64,000 nucleotides of DNA from Wyeomyia smithii (Eukaryota > Arthropoda > Insecta > Diptera > Culicidae): contig NC_073696.1 of the NCBI RefSeq assembly GCF_029784165.1, positions 194,354,498-194,418,497 on the forward strand. The letters run 5' to 3'. This document shows, piece by piece, positions 48,584 to 59,250 of this stretch (positions are counted from its first letter, which is position 1; each line of letters opens with the position of its first letter). The notes below the pieces were generated by a model. That model did not search any database, was not told where the DNA came from, and worked only from the letters and a program-made list of their open reading frames with translations. Made by a program: the position numbers and the translations under genes.

Positions 48584-49046
48584 CAGGCTTCGAAATGGTC
48601 ACGGTATAACCACTTTTCACTGCGATAATCGTCTTCTTCTTCCTCTGACGCTACCAAGGCTCGCTGTCTGAATACTTTCTTAAACAAACATGTCAAATGA
48701 GTATCGCTATCACGACGTTATTTTCCTCAAACGTATTTTGACTTTTTTTCTAAAAATGAGAATTACGCACGTTGAGTGCGTGTATTTTGGAAATAATTTA
48801 TATCATTGATCTTGTAATAATATTTCTCAACGCAAATGAACGAAGTAGACAGAAATAGGCCGAAATAACATCGCTAAACGATTGACAGTGTGCTTCTCTT
48901 TGATACGCGAGTGTCGTTTGACTATCCTTTTCTTTCTGTGAGCTGAGCGGCGATGGTTTGGTTGATTACATTTACGAGCGGAGGCCAACTGTGACGCACG
49001 CTAAGGAAGCGAGATCAAATGAAAATGGTAACCGTTTACAAGCCTG
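48584..49046. mobile_element. hAT-type MITE, duplication CTTGTGAG
   Basis: A 463-bp element with ends CAGGCTT...AAGCCTG, flanked by a perfect 8-bp duplication CTTGTGAG at 48576-48583 and 49047-49054. Beyond the first 7 bp the ends are only partly alike (CGAAATGGTCACGG against GTAAACGGTTACC), so this is an old or asymmetric copy. There is no coding capacity. Confidence 0.82.
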
Positions 49047-49723
49047 CTTGTGAGTCACCAAAAAAACTCATAAACTAATGTATTTTCATAAAAAAATGAA
49101 ATTTTTCAAACTTAATATTGAAATATCTCAAAAGCATCATTTGAAATTTCATAGGTTCTCAAAGTGAAATTGAAATGTGAAAAGTTGTGTGAGACCTAAC
49201 CTTTAAGTAGAGTTTTGATCAAAAGTTTTTGAATTACGTCAAGTTTTGATTTAAAACAAATTTGCGTGAAAGTTTAACTCTTTTTTGATTTAATCTAATA
49301 TTTAGTGTTTATTATCAAACTTTCAAACGGATGCATTTACGAAGCATATCATCATAATTTTTAAAACAATTGGAATACTATTATTCTTGAAAATAGAGGA
49401 TTTAAAAGTTTTTCGAACTAAATTTCTATTTTTAACAACGGCTTTTACCCGTTAACATTCAAGTTCATTAAGCAGACAATATGAGCAGTGGGGAAAGCGA
49501 AAAATAAGCGAACTGGAAATGTGATTTAAAAGTTTACTTTACTCTATTTTATCTTATTTACTTTACTTCAATATACTTCGTCTTTGAATACATACATCTT
49601 GAATAACTTACACATACACTGTAACTATAGTCAGTTCTATTTGAGAATACGGCTTTGACAACACTATTGTTAAAATATGTGTCACTTGTAACGGGCACCA
49701 AGCGAGAGAAAACTTCTCCAGAA

Positions 49724-50760
49724 TAGCATTGGCCAAAAACTGTAGAAGTATCGATACTCAAGTATCGATATTTTTTCCCTGGCGGTATCGATGCCTGGTC
49801 GATATTGAGGGAGGAGCATCGATACCAGCTGTATCGATACTCTGCCTGCTACTTGAAACAGGTCTATGAAAAATCACCATATTTTCTTGATAATTATTAC
49901 GGAAAATCAGAGATGCCAGGTGTTTTTGAAAAATGTAAGCAACTATTCGAAAAACAGACAAAATTTGCTTAAAGTCTGAAAAAAAATTGTCTGTGATTTG
50001 AAAAATACGTTCGCGCAGGCAAAAGTCTGCAAAAATTTTCACAGATGTTGAGAAAGTCTGCGTAAATATTAAGAAACTCTGACAAAAATCTGCAGAGACT
50101 GGAAAAAATATAATTATCTGCGAATCAATAAAAATCTGCACACCTACTCTAAAAATCTGCGTTTCGAAGACAAATCTGCATATTTTGTATCCCTGCGGTC
50201 AATAGACTAATGGTACCAGAATGGGACAGTGGTGACAGAATTATATGTCACACACACAAATCAATGCAATAGCATACGCGCGTCTGGGTCCTTATTTGAA
50301 ATATAGGGCAGCACGATAATCCTGGGTTCTGATTCTTTATTGCCTGTCTTTTTGCAAAAACTCGGCGCTTACGATTTTGCTCTGCACAGACATTATTACC
50401 AAATGCGGCAGCATTTTTCTCGCAAGAGGCATGAAAAACCGCCTTAGAAATGAGCGGGTATATTCAATCCTGTTGGTGTCTTTTACAAAAAGAGCACAAA
50501 CCAAATTTCTGCACTGTTTGTAGAAGACTTCAACGCGATGGATCGTATCCGCGCACCCCTACAAGGCTTTTCCGTTAGACAATTTGTAGCAATCAACAAT
50601 ATTCCCCGATTTTTTAGTTTCTCTTCAGTATCGAAAAAATATCGGGGTGAAAGTATCGCTCCAGCTCGATATCGAAGTCGCTTGCATCGATAAAAAATAA
50701 CGATATTTAGGCCCCAAGGTATCGATACCGTAAGTATCGATACGGTATCGGCCAATGCTA
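49724..50760. mobile_element. hAT-type MITE with TATCGATA subterminal repeats
   Basis: A 1037-bp span with perfect 11-bp ends TAGCATTGGCC / GGCCAATGCTA and an exact 8-bp duplication CTCCAGAA at 49716-49723 and 50761-50768. Both subterminal zones are packed with GTATCGATAC-type palindromes (49748-49850 and 50640-50752). A second hAT element sits inside it at 49908-50195; without that insert the host element is about 750 bp. Confidence 0.9.
49908..50195. mobile_element. hAT-like MITE nested in the 49724 element
   Basis: A 288-bp insert starting CAGAGATGCCAGG and ending TATCCCTG (complement CAGGGATA), with flanks CGGAAAAT and CGGTCAAT matching at 6 of 8 positions. The interior iterates AAAAATCTGC, i.e. 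the CAGATTTTT motif of the elements at 5637 and 55435 in reverse. The ends and duplication are eroded, so confidence is moderate. Confidence 0.65.
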
Positions 50761-50808
50761 CTCCAGAATACTGCGCACTAACGAGAAATATAGGGTTTCG
50801 AGGGCATA

Positions 50809-51930
50809 AATACCGTAAAACGGGGCGAATAGAAACAGTCTGCGATACATCTTGCAGTATACAAAAAATACTTTAATGTATAGAATGAATATAAAAGTTT
50901 TGAAACATGGGTCTTGTCTCCCTTTAGTAAGGGTGTAACGTCCATTTTGATAAAATAAGTAATTCATTGTTTTATTGAAAAAAATGTTGCATGTTTCTAT
51001 TCACCCCGCAATGGGGCGAATAGAAACACTCGCCAATAAAATACGTTTTCCTTGTTCTGATAGAAAATTCTAGTTTCAATTTGAAAAAAAAAAAAACAGA
51101 ACAATTGCATCATATTTATTGATATGAGAGCACGGTGCTCCCACAGACCGTTATAATAAAAAAAATGCACCAAAGAATCTAAGTACACCATTCGATTCGT
51201 TATGACGTCCAGAATCTCTGGTCAAGATTTCAAAATCATCGTACGGTACACTTTTGAGTAATGCCCTTTTGAAGGTCATAAAGTACACAAAAGTGATATT
51301 AAAACGACGAAATACTCAATGTAAAGCACGTTTTTCAGCCACAATTTTATGAAATAACTTCCAAAATAGTTTCTACACATTCCAAGAATTGTATTTCGAA
51401 AAAATCCTCCAGTGCACAGTGGTCTAAATTAGAAAAATCGTGATCGTTCTAGATTTGACTATGAAAAATTGATTTTATGTTTTTGAAAAAAAAAACACAA
51501 AAAAAAGCCGCTACGGCGTTGTTTCTATTCGCCCCGTCGATCTGAGAACCGCGAGTTTTCCATGAAACATAGGTAACGTGGTGATGAATACCTTACGGCA
51601 ATCCTTTAATTCACCGTAAAAACATGAAATGCTTAACTACCGACCCAGTATATCACACAAACAAGTTCTAAGTGAAGCAGAATGGCTTCCACAGACAAAG
51701 TTTTTTGGTACTCAGAAACGTTCAGAATTTTGCCCCCATTTTGCATTTTTTTTAAGCAAACCGCTAACCCAAAAATGGGTTTGCAGGACTTGTTTACTAT
51801 TGAGCTATCCAAGAAAATATTTTTTGTATGGTTTTTAAATGTAATCAAAGACTTTATATCGCAATTTTCAAGTTCGGAAGTTTTGTTTCTATTCACCCCA
51901 CTGTTCCTATTCGCCCCGTTTTACGGTATT
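50809..51930. mobile_element. TA-type MITE with 30-bp TIRs (GGGGCGAATAG)
   Basis: The terminal 30 bp match at 29 positions: AATACCGTAAAACGGGGCGA onward at 50809, and the complement ending at 51930. The unit TTTCTATTCGCCCC or its complement recurs near both ends and internally (51000-51030, 51520-51538). TA occurs symmetrically within the repeat (50811-50812, 51927-51928), so the exact duplication cannot be separated from the TIR. There is no coding capacity; chance ORFs inside were disregarded. Confidence 0.85.
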
Positions 51931-52029
51931 AGTTAAATCGGAGGGATGGTAGCGAATCAATCCCAATACAGAAAATGCTTTTGCGCTGATGATTCCTATT
52001 TCTTACATTGTCACAATGTATAGCTCCTA

Positions 52030-53286
52030 GTTCTCTGCTGGATTGCACTCCGTCGAAATTCTCAGGACTCAGTACTTATCTTACCAGTCAGCTCCAGGCT
52101 GCTCCAGGCTGCTGTTCGAAGAAGTCGTCTCCATTCAACTCGGTCCATGGCTGCAGCTCGCCAGCCATGTCGTCTGCGGAGGCCCCGCACGCAGGTCGTA
52201 TTCCACTTGATCGAACCACCTTGCTCGCTGCGCGCCCCGTCGCCTTGTTCCAGTCGGGTTGTTATCAAGAACCATTTTCACCGGGTTGTCGTCCGACATC
52301 CTAACGACATGCCCAGCCCACCGTAGTCTCCCGATTTTCGCCGTTTGAACGATGAGTGGTTGTCCCAGCAGCTGATGCAACTCGTGGTTCATCCGCCTCC
52401 GCCATGATCCATCTTCAATCTGCACTCCACCACAGATGGTACGCAACACCTTTCGTTCGAAAACCCCAAGGGCGCGTTGGTCCTCCACGAGCATGGTCCA
52501 GGTTTCGTGGCCGTAGAGGACTACCGGTCTGATCAGTGTTTTGTAGATGGTTAACTTGGTGCGGCGGCGGATTTTATTCGAGCGGAGCGTCCTCCAAGGT
52601 CCAAAGTAGGCACGATTACCTGCCATAAGGCGTCATCGAATTTCTCTGCTGGTGTCGTTGTCAGCAGTCACCAGTGAGCCCAGGTACACGAACTCGTCTA
52701 CCACCTCGATTTCATCACCGCTAATATGAATTCGTGGCGGGAGGTTGACACTGTCTTCTCTGGAACCTCTTCCTCTCATGTACTTGGTCTTCGATGCGTT
52801 TATGGCCAGTCCAATTCGTCCGGCTTCAGCCTTCAGTCTGATGTACGTCTCCGTCATCTTTTCAAGGGTTCGTGCTACAATATCAATGTCATCGGCAAAG
52901 CCAAAGTGCTGAACAGACCTTCTAAAAATCGTGCCACTCGTGTCGATATCAGCCCTACGTATCACACCTTCCAAAGCTATGTTGAATAGCAAGCACGATA
53001 ATCCATCACCTTGCCGTAACCCTTTTCGAGATTCGAAGGGGCTCGAGAGTGTCCTCGAAACTCGAACTACGCACATCACCCGATCCATCGTCGACTTGAC
53101 CAACCGTGTCAGTTTATCCGGAAAGCCGTGATCGTGCATAATCTGCCATAGCTGGTCTCGAACGATTGTGTCGTATGCCGATTTAAAATCGATGAACAAG
53201 TGATGTGTGGGCACATTATACTCACGGCACTTCTGTAGGACCTGCCGTACCGCGAATATTTGGTCCGTGGTGGCGCGGGCAGAACT
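52030..53286 (-). pseudogene. RTE-type LINE reverse transcriptase, 5'-truncated
   Basis: Best preserved LINE here. The minus strand begins at RATTDQIFAVRQVL (about 53286), then HHLFIDFKSAYDTI, KGLRQGDGLSCLLFNIALEG, the catalytic FADD box GFADDIDIVAR (52895) and YLGSLVTADND. After a break near 52630 (stop and frame change) it continues TKLTIYKTLIRPVVLYGHET, FERKVLRTICGG, RRRMNHELHQLLGQP, GRLRWAGHVVRMSDD. No endonuclease domain is present, as in 5'-truncated insertions. A short 3' UTR runs to about 52030. RTE-like by motif; clade not proven. Confidence 0.85.
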
Positions 53287-53390
53287 CAGTAAATATCGAT
53301 TTTCAACTGGGTCGTTGCAGCGAGTGAAGGATATGATTTTGCATTTTTTGCTGTTAACACGCATGCAGTTGTTATCGCACCAAATCATCA
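53287..53390 (-). pseudogene. Second LINE fragment fused in frame to the RTE LINE
   Basis: The ORF that carries the RTE sequence starts 34 codons earlier with MIWCDNNCMRVNSKKCKIIS, then FTRCNDPVENRYLLSS. W...N.M.VN..KCK.ISFTR...P is the segment just after the FADD box in jockey-superfamily reverse transcriptases, so it comes from a different LINE. The two are joined in frame at about 53286. A chance junction or template switch is the likely cause. Confidence 0.6.
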
Positions 53391-53394
53391 GAAT

Positions 53395-53722
53395 ATTCAG
53401 AATACACTTACTGTTCTACTATACCGAGCCTCGTTCATCCTGCCAAATATCACCAATTATAATTCCCTGGAGAAGTTTCGTCGTGTGTCCTTCTGGCCAG
53501 TTTCATTGATGAGAGAGATTTTTTTTGTTAAGAAGAAGTCATGCAAAGGTATTAAAGATTTCAGCGTGAAGGAAGGGTAAGTGAGGGTGGAGCCTGAGAA
53601 AAAAACCCATACTTAAAAGTCTAGTTCTGACATCGAACGGCCTGATCATACTGAGATTAGAACCCTTACCCATCCGCTTGACAAAGCGGACTCTGTAACC
53701 TTGCGGCTAGGCAGCTCTCCTG
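53395..53722 (-). repeat. tRNA-derived SINE, reverse orientation
   Basis: Body at 53395-53530 (complement: ACTGGCCAGAAGGACACAC, CTCCAGGGAATTATAATTGG, GAACGAGGCTCGGTATAGTA). Head at 53585-53720 (complement: GGAGAGCTGCCTAGCCGCAAG, GTTACAGAGTCCGCTTTGTC, AGGCCGTTCGATG). The spacer 53531-53584 is variable. Nearly full length but lacks the A tail. Confidence 0.8.
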
Positions 53723-53830
53723 CATACAGATTACTAGCGCATATAGATTAGGGGTTCGAGCACACTGCCTTGAGGTACGCCGGATGCAATGTTGAAAATG
53801 TGAGAATAGGCGGAGTTAACCAATTCGTAC

Positions 53831-54313
53831 TTACATTCCCTCCACAACTAAAATCGGAAAAAATATCAACTACGAATGTTCTACTATCTATCTCTGTGTT
53901 CTGATGTGTTCTTTCGATCAACAGTTAGTTTCACTGCAGTTGATGCGTGTAAATCAGTTAGGAAGCAAAATATCACTTACATAGCAAAAAACACAATTAT
54001 GGGTCAATTTTAGCATTCAAATCATTTAGTCTATGAAGTCGTCAAAATACATAACGCAAGTTATTTTATTGTTGTAAAAGCTTGATAACAAGTTATTCTG
54101 TTCAGTCCTGAAGCATTATCATGTAAAAGTAACAAAAATTGCCAAAATATGGACTGACCCACAATTGTGGACCGCAAAATGTAACATTACTACAATTATG
54201 GGTCACTTCACTTATTGCACCGAGCAGAATTATAGTTTTTAGTGACATTTCCAACTTTAAATCATTTTAATCGTATAAATGAGGTTACAAGTGAGCTACA
54301 AAAATTACCACTG
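53831..54313. mobile_element. MITE copy A, CCCATAATTGTGG family
   Basis: Strong similarity along its length to 61130-61639: shared TTGCACCGA, ATGGACTGACCCACAATTGTG, TTGTTGTAAAAGCTTGATAA and GGTTACAA segments. The left end ACATTCCCTCCACAACTA matches the complement of the right end of copy B (TTGTGGAGGCACTGTA). It stops after ACCACTG at 54313, exactly where the long-TIR element begins, so it is interrupted or truncated there. Confidence 0.75.
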
Positions 54314-55125
54314 AGCAAAATCATTTCAAATGACCTGGAAATACGCGAAAATTTAATCGACCATTTTTGATTTGAATGAAACTTTGCACACGTATTTGGC
54401 TTAGCAAACATTTTTCATAGATGGAGAGATTTTTTACACCCATGAGTTACATTCTGAAAGGGCGTATGCCTTTTGGCATAGGTTTTATTCGAAGCATTGT
54501 AGCCCAGAAATCGTTGGTTGTATAGAAAAACTGTCTGAGAATGAGTTGTAGAGAATTGAAAATGCATCATAAAAAAATAAACACTGTACAAAAAAAAAAA
54601 TTTACCAAAAAAACTTGAAAATAAACATTAAATTTCAATTAAAAAAAAGAGTTGAATTTTTGTTTTTAAGGAGCTTGACGTTAATACGCAACTTTAAAAA
54701 AAAGTCCAGGATGGAGAAATGAAAAATAATTTTTTATGGTAGATTAATTTTTTTATAAAAATTCTGAATCAAACATTTTTCAAAATATTTGTATTCTGAT
54801 GATTTTAAAAGATGCAGAGAGTCATTTTGAATCAAAAAGCACTTGGTAGTTAACATTCTAAAGGCATCCGTTTTCGAGTTACTTCTAATTTAAGCTCGAA
54901 AAAATATGATTATTTAGGAAAATATAGTTTTTCCTAATTTGTCCGTGGTTCTACAGCAAAAACCATACGTTCATTGGAATGCTTGATCAAAAATATACAA
55001 TTCATTCTTTGACAACAAGACGATTGGGCGAATTTTTTTTTGTGACATAGATACTTTACAGAACTATTTTCACCTTATATTTTATATACATCATAAGTAA
55101 ATGATTCGTCGTTTTGGAGTAGAAT
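54314..55125 (+). mobile_element. Partial copy of the long-TIR transposon
   Basis: Begins AGCAAAATCATTTCAAAT and follows the left arm of the 7961-10518 element, including the approx. 100 bp (54425-54525) that the left arm of that copy has lost. It then jumps from the arm's GATTGGGCGAA into the GACATAGATACTTTACAGAA segment found at 8717 in the other copy, skipping about 100 bp. It ends near 55125. No right arm and no ORF. Confidence 0.82.
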
Positions 55126-55369
55126 ACTTCTCTCAGGAAGTCCGGCTTCAAAGGAATGTGGAATGAAAATCTAAAGCCGAAAAAAGTGAAAAATATGTCC
55201 AATTTCAAATGCTAATAAATCGGTTAGTATTCGATAGATTTCATTCGTTCTTGCAGCAAAAGATTGGAAAATCTTCTGAAATTCTTTCCAAAAGAAGATA
55301 ATTGTAATTTTGTTATCCACACTATTGTACTATTGAAAATAGTCAAGCCTTGTCAAAACGAAAAATTCG

Positions 55370-55990
55370 ACCTCTGATTGGTCGTTATATGACTGCTTCC
55401 CAAGCACGGTCGACAGAATCATATACCTTGCAATCAGCGTTGCCAGGTATCCAGATTTATCTGGATTATCCAGATTTTTGAACATGTATCCAGGTAGACA
55501 GCTTTGATGTCCAATTATCTATATTTTTCATGGATGATCCAGATTTTATCCAGATTTTTTTTCTCTGTACCGCAAAAATGTCATCACTTCAAATTTGGCG
55601 CGAAATTTTGCAATTTTGTCCCCTCAAATTTTGCATACCCCATGACTTTTATTTGAAAAATTTACCTTTCACCCCACGAAATGACTGCCAGATTTTTTCC
55701 AGATTTTTTTTGCCTTTTCCAGATTTTTTGAAAAAATGACCTGGTAACGCTGCTTGCAATTTAAATATGCTATTTGGCCTATATAAAAGCCTGTTTCAGC
55801 CGAAGCCGCTCATAATAGTTCTAGACAGCGACAACCGCAGTCGTCCTCCCTTAGCGGCAGCACTAGCAGTGGATAGCGCACTAGTTGCAGCGGATTCCAG
55901 CAACGATAGCAGCTGAGCCAGCTGATGCAGGGACAGTGGATACCAATGGCAGCGTATAGCGGCCACAACGCACAGTGAGGCAAATTGGTC
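55370..55990 (+). promoter_or_regulatory. Orphan CCAAT/TATA promoter-like block
   Basis: CTGATTGGTCG (CCAAT complement) at 55374, then, beyond an inserted MITE, a strong TATA box TATATAAAAG at 55780-55789. About 30 bp downstream the sequence turns GC-rich and unique (CGACAACCGCAGTCGTCC, CAGCACTAGCAGTGGATAGC, CAGCGGATTCCAGCAACG), like a highly expressed gene's leader. No ORF follows; by 56040 the sequence is repeat-like. It may be the promoter of a lost gene copy (small TATA-driven genes such as histones have this look) or part of a solo LTR. Undecided. Confidence 0.45.
55435..55752. mobile_element. hAT-type MITE with iterated CCAGATTTTT
   Basis: A 318-bp element with 14-bp ends CAGCGTTGCCAGGT / complement CAGCGTTACCAGGT (one mismatch) and a perfect 8-bp duplication CTTGCAAT at 55427-55434 and 55753-55760. 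The interior repeats CCAGATTT(TTT) at both sides. It splits the promoter-like block between its CCAAT and TATA elements. Confidence 0.92.
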
Positions 55991-56394
55991 CGTTGGTGCG
56001 ATAAAACCTCACAACTCCTTAACAGCTGTTTCCACAGTGTTCATGTCTTCGGCGATGTTGTTCACCATAAAAACATCTTTTTAAAAAATGTATTCAGGTA
56101 GCTTTAATTTTTTTTTTCTACAGATGGCGCTGACATCTATCTTCTGAATAAATGGTGCTAGCCATTTTGTCTCTTCGGGAAAGTTGTTTATATCATCAAT
56201 TGACATAAAGTTGTCGAACATATTACAACTGTAGTACGGACCGTTAACGAGATAAAATTATTTTCATTATTCATAAGCCCAAAATTTCAGTAATGAATCA
56301 TAGCTGGGACTTAAGTACATATGATTCAATTTTAGATATAATCGAATTTCCGAGTCATCATGAAATGAATTATTGTAAGTTTGTAGTTGCAATA

Positions 56395-56695
56395 GCTTTG
56401 CTTGACTTCCTCTTAACAAAAAATAAGTCCCTCTTATCAATAAAACTGGCCAGAAGGACGCACGACGAAATTTCTCCAGGGAATTATAATTGGTGATATT
56501 TGGCAAGAGGAACGAACAACGGTATAGTAGAACAGTAGGCGTGTATGGAAGAGTATCACATTACACACAAGCACTGATGAACAATAATAATTAGCATGCC
56601 ACTTCTCAATAGAGGTATTGCTATTGACAGAAGTGCGGTATACAGCAGACACCCGGGCATATCTCACAATAGATCTACGATTCTGGTCGCAAAAA
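56395..56695 (+). repeat. tRNA-derived SINE body
   Basis: Matches the body: ACTGGCCAGAAGGACGCACG, TCCAGGGAATTATAATTGG, GAACGAACAACGGTATAGTAG, CACACAAGCACTGATGA, AGCATGCCACTTCTCAATAG, CACAATAGATCTACGATTCT. Head and A tail are missing. Confidence 0.78.
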
Positions 56696-56699
56696 AGTT

Positions 56700-57410
56700 T
56701 GTAGTTGCCTTTGTATAGTTTTTTGGCCAACCTATGATGTGTCATCATTTTTGAGAAAGAATATAAAATATAATTTTAATGTTATTGTTTGTGACGAAAT
56801 ATTTCAAATAGGAACATTGTTCAATCAAAGATTAGTTGGTCATGTTCCCTTTCTAAAAGCTCCTCTTGTTATATTTTATTCCATTTGCAATAGATACTAA
56901 ACGCTTGCTTTTGTTTAAGACACTGTTCATCCGATAACAAACTGTTTCCTAGTACTAATAATTATTTCTGTGGGGCCTACATACTACTGGACGTCAGTTT
57001 TGAAAGACCCCCGGACGCAATTATGGTCGTGTTGCATACACCGGCATTTAGCAAAACCTATTGTAAGAAAAACACCGATACGGACCCTGCTGATTAACGA
57101 TTTTTTACATTAATTGACATGAAAACAATCGTTGCGCAAACTCGAATTACTCGGTAAGTCGCAACTAGTAGCAGCTGATTTTTGGTTTAGTACTAGCCAA
57201 TATCTCGTATTTTAGTACAATAACAGTGTCATAGCAGAACAACGTAGAGCTTTATGTTTTTCATATTGCCGAAAATGAGGAAAAATTACAAAACAAACTT
57301 CTTTTACATACTATGCCTCCTTCGAACCTATTTTCAACAAAACTGTTTTAATATGACATTACCTTTTAGTTTATGCTCTATTTTATGAGGATCATATGAG
57401 TTAGCTAATT
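56700..57410. other. Non-coding, nothing recognised
   Basis: AT-rich with no supported exon or element. Confidence 0.35.
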
Positions 57411-57415
57411 AATTA

Positions 57416-57826
57416 CTAAGTATTTGCATACCCTACTGGAAAATATCTGTGAAAATTTTTTCTTCCGTATGGTTGATGGCATACATGCCTGCATTGACGG
57501 TTTGGAAAACACCTTATCCGTCCAGGTTCGGGACAGCTGTAGGTTGCTGACAGGAATAGCTCGAGTGTGCTGTGAGGATTAGAGTCTTCCATATAACTTG
57601 CAGGCGTGTATCCCGGAAATGGCTGATTCCAAATGATGTGCAGATGGCTTGGTGTCAATGACGATGTTGCAAAGAAAACTCTCGGTGTTGAGGGAAAACC
57701 GTTGCAGAGCGGATGACTTAAACGATTGCGAGTATTAGGTGCATAAACATCGGAAAAATGATTGCCTGATGTAGCGGGCTGAAAGACCCTGTCACCAAGG
57801 ATGGAAAAAATCGTATTGCATAACAA
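57416..57826 (-). CDS. Hypothetical 136-codon ORF
   Basis: Uninterrupted minus-strand frame from ATG 57826. The product is Pro-, Ser- and His-rich with a Cys-containing C-terminal third (YSCPEPGRIRCF, RQCRHVCHQPY) and no signal peptide or membrane helix. I recognise no family. Its length is near what chance allows in DNA of this composition, and no splice or promoter signal supports it. It could be an exon or a decayed gag-like fragment. Confidence 0.2.
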   Translation of the reverse strand: MLCNTIFSILGDRVFQPATSGNHFSDVYAPNTRNRLSHPLCNGFPSTPRVFFATSSLTPSHLHIIWNQPFPGYTPASYMEDSNPHSTLELFLSATYSCPEPGRIRCFPNRQCRHVCHQPYGRKNFHRYFPVGYANT

Positions 57827-57928
57827 TCATTCGGGTATCATTTCTGAACGTGCTATTCATAAGCTTTCAATCCCAGCAAACCATCGCTATTAAAAATTAC
57901 ACATTCTCACGCATGTAAGAGACAAGTA

Positions 57929-58851
57929 GGGGGAATAGGAGCATAATGAGCACCCTAACTTGGTTACTGATTTAAGCATGGAAAACGACAAAAATTTGAA
58001 GCTTTCTTCAGTGCAAAACTTGAATTAACTATCTATAATTAAAGGTACACTATTCACAAGTTGAAAAGTTTATCGTAAAATGGTGAAAAACACAAATTAG
58101 AATCATGCATCAAAAACTAGCAATCAGTCGATGTGTGGGGCACAATGAGCACCCCACTGGGGCATATTGAGCACCCACGGGGTATAATGAGCACTCTTAT
58201 AGAACATATCTTGAAACTGTGTAGAAGTACAACTAATTGGCCAACGTTTGTCGCGGGATGCCGTGATACTTGGCGGCTTGTTTCTTGAATGTCCCGTCGC
58301 GCCTTATGGTGGACAATTCTGCCTGCAGTCCCTTTTTCTGACCGATTCGGTCTCAAAGATTTTCTAATATATGTTCGCACCATCACTGTAAACAAACACT
58401 GACCATGGAAACAGACAAACTCACAAGTCTACTGAGATGAATTTCAGGTAAGTTTATGTGACAAGGTGTGCTCATTACACCCCACCTAAAAGTGACCATT
58501 TCGCCCCTATCGAATTAGTTAAAGTAAACATGAGATTTTAATACTAATTATAGCTTAAAATCAGAACTTCAATGATGGTGAAATTTGGGGTACGACCCAT
58601 ACGTCATATTGATGTGTCTACATACTTGGTTGAGCCATTTAAACGACCGTAGAAGCTTATTTAGTAGTGCGCAATAATAATAATTTTTTCAACATCCGGG
58701 AACCAAATTGATTTTTTCAATATATTTCCATATTTTAAACAGATAACTACGAAAGAGTTCCACATACCATATTGTATTAAAAAATGCGTAGTTTCGCATG
58801 AAAGAGGGGTGCCCATTCCGCCCCGTGTACTCATTATGCCCCTAATCCCCC
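57929..58851. mobile_element. TA-type MITE (GGGGGAATAGG ends)
   Basis: A 923-bp element with ends GGGGGAATAGGAGCATAATG and the complement of TATGCCCCTAATCCCCC, flanked by TA at 57927-57928 and 58852-58853. GGGGCATAATGAGCAC-like units recur inside (58136-58196, 58468-58490). No coding capacity. Ends and repeat style parallel the 50809 element but the sequences differ. Confidence 0.85.
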
Positions 58852-59250
58852 TAAGCGCAAAGAAACCTATGGTGGCTTTCTTTGATGATTTTGTTTCAGT
58901 ATTGGCTGCTCTATGCGGAGCGAGCAACATATAAGCCGTTGCGAAACAGAGTGGTCTAAAGACCATTTTTTATAGTCCTATTATGAGAGTTACTGGAGAC
59001 GATACCTGGGATACAAATTCCGATTTTCAAGCACACGTACGTAAGAGTGCTGATGTTTTTGTCCTTCAGAACAAGTTTTACAACACCGGGATCATCGTTG
59101 ATCTGAGCGGATTTTGTTTACAAGGCAGCATCCCTTCCTTACAATTTATTCTCAGAAGGTTTTTCTGTTCAACCAAAGTTTTCTGAGCTACTATGTTTTT
59201 AACAAAGCCAATGCCAAAATATATACGCCCTTCTAAGAAATTCTAAATCT

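Noticed and set aside
51633..51896. 87-codon minus-strand ORF
   Set aside because: Falls inside the TA MITE at 50809-51930 and has no recognisable domain.
52008..52268. Plus-strand ORF of 98 codons
   Set aside because: Shadow of the minus-strand RTE LINE 3' end.
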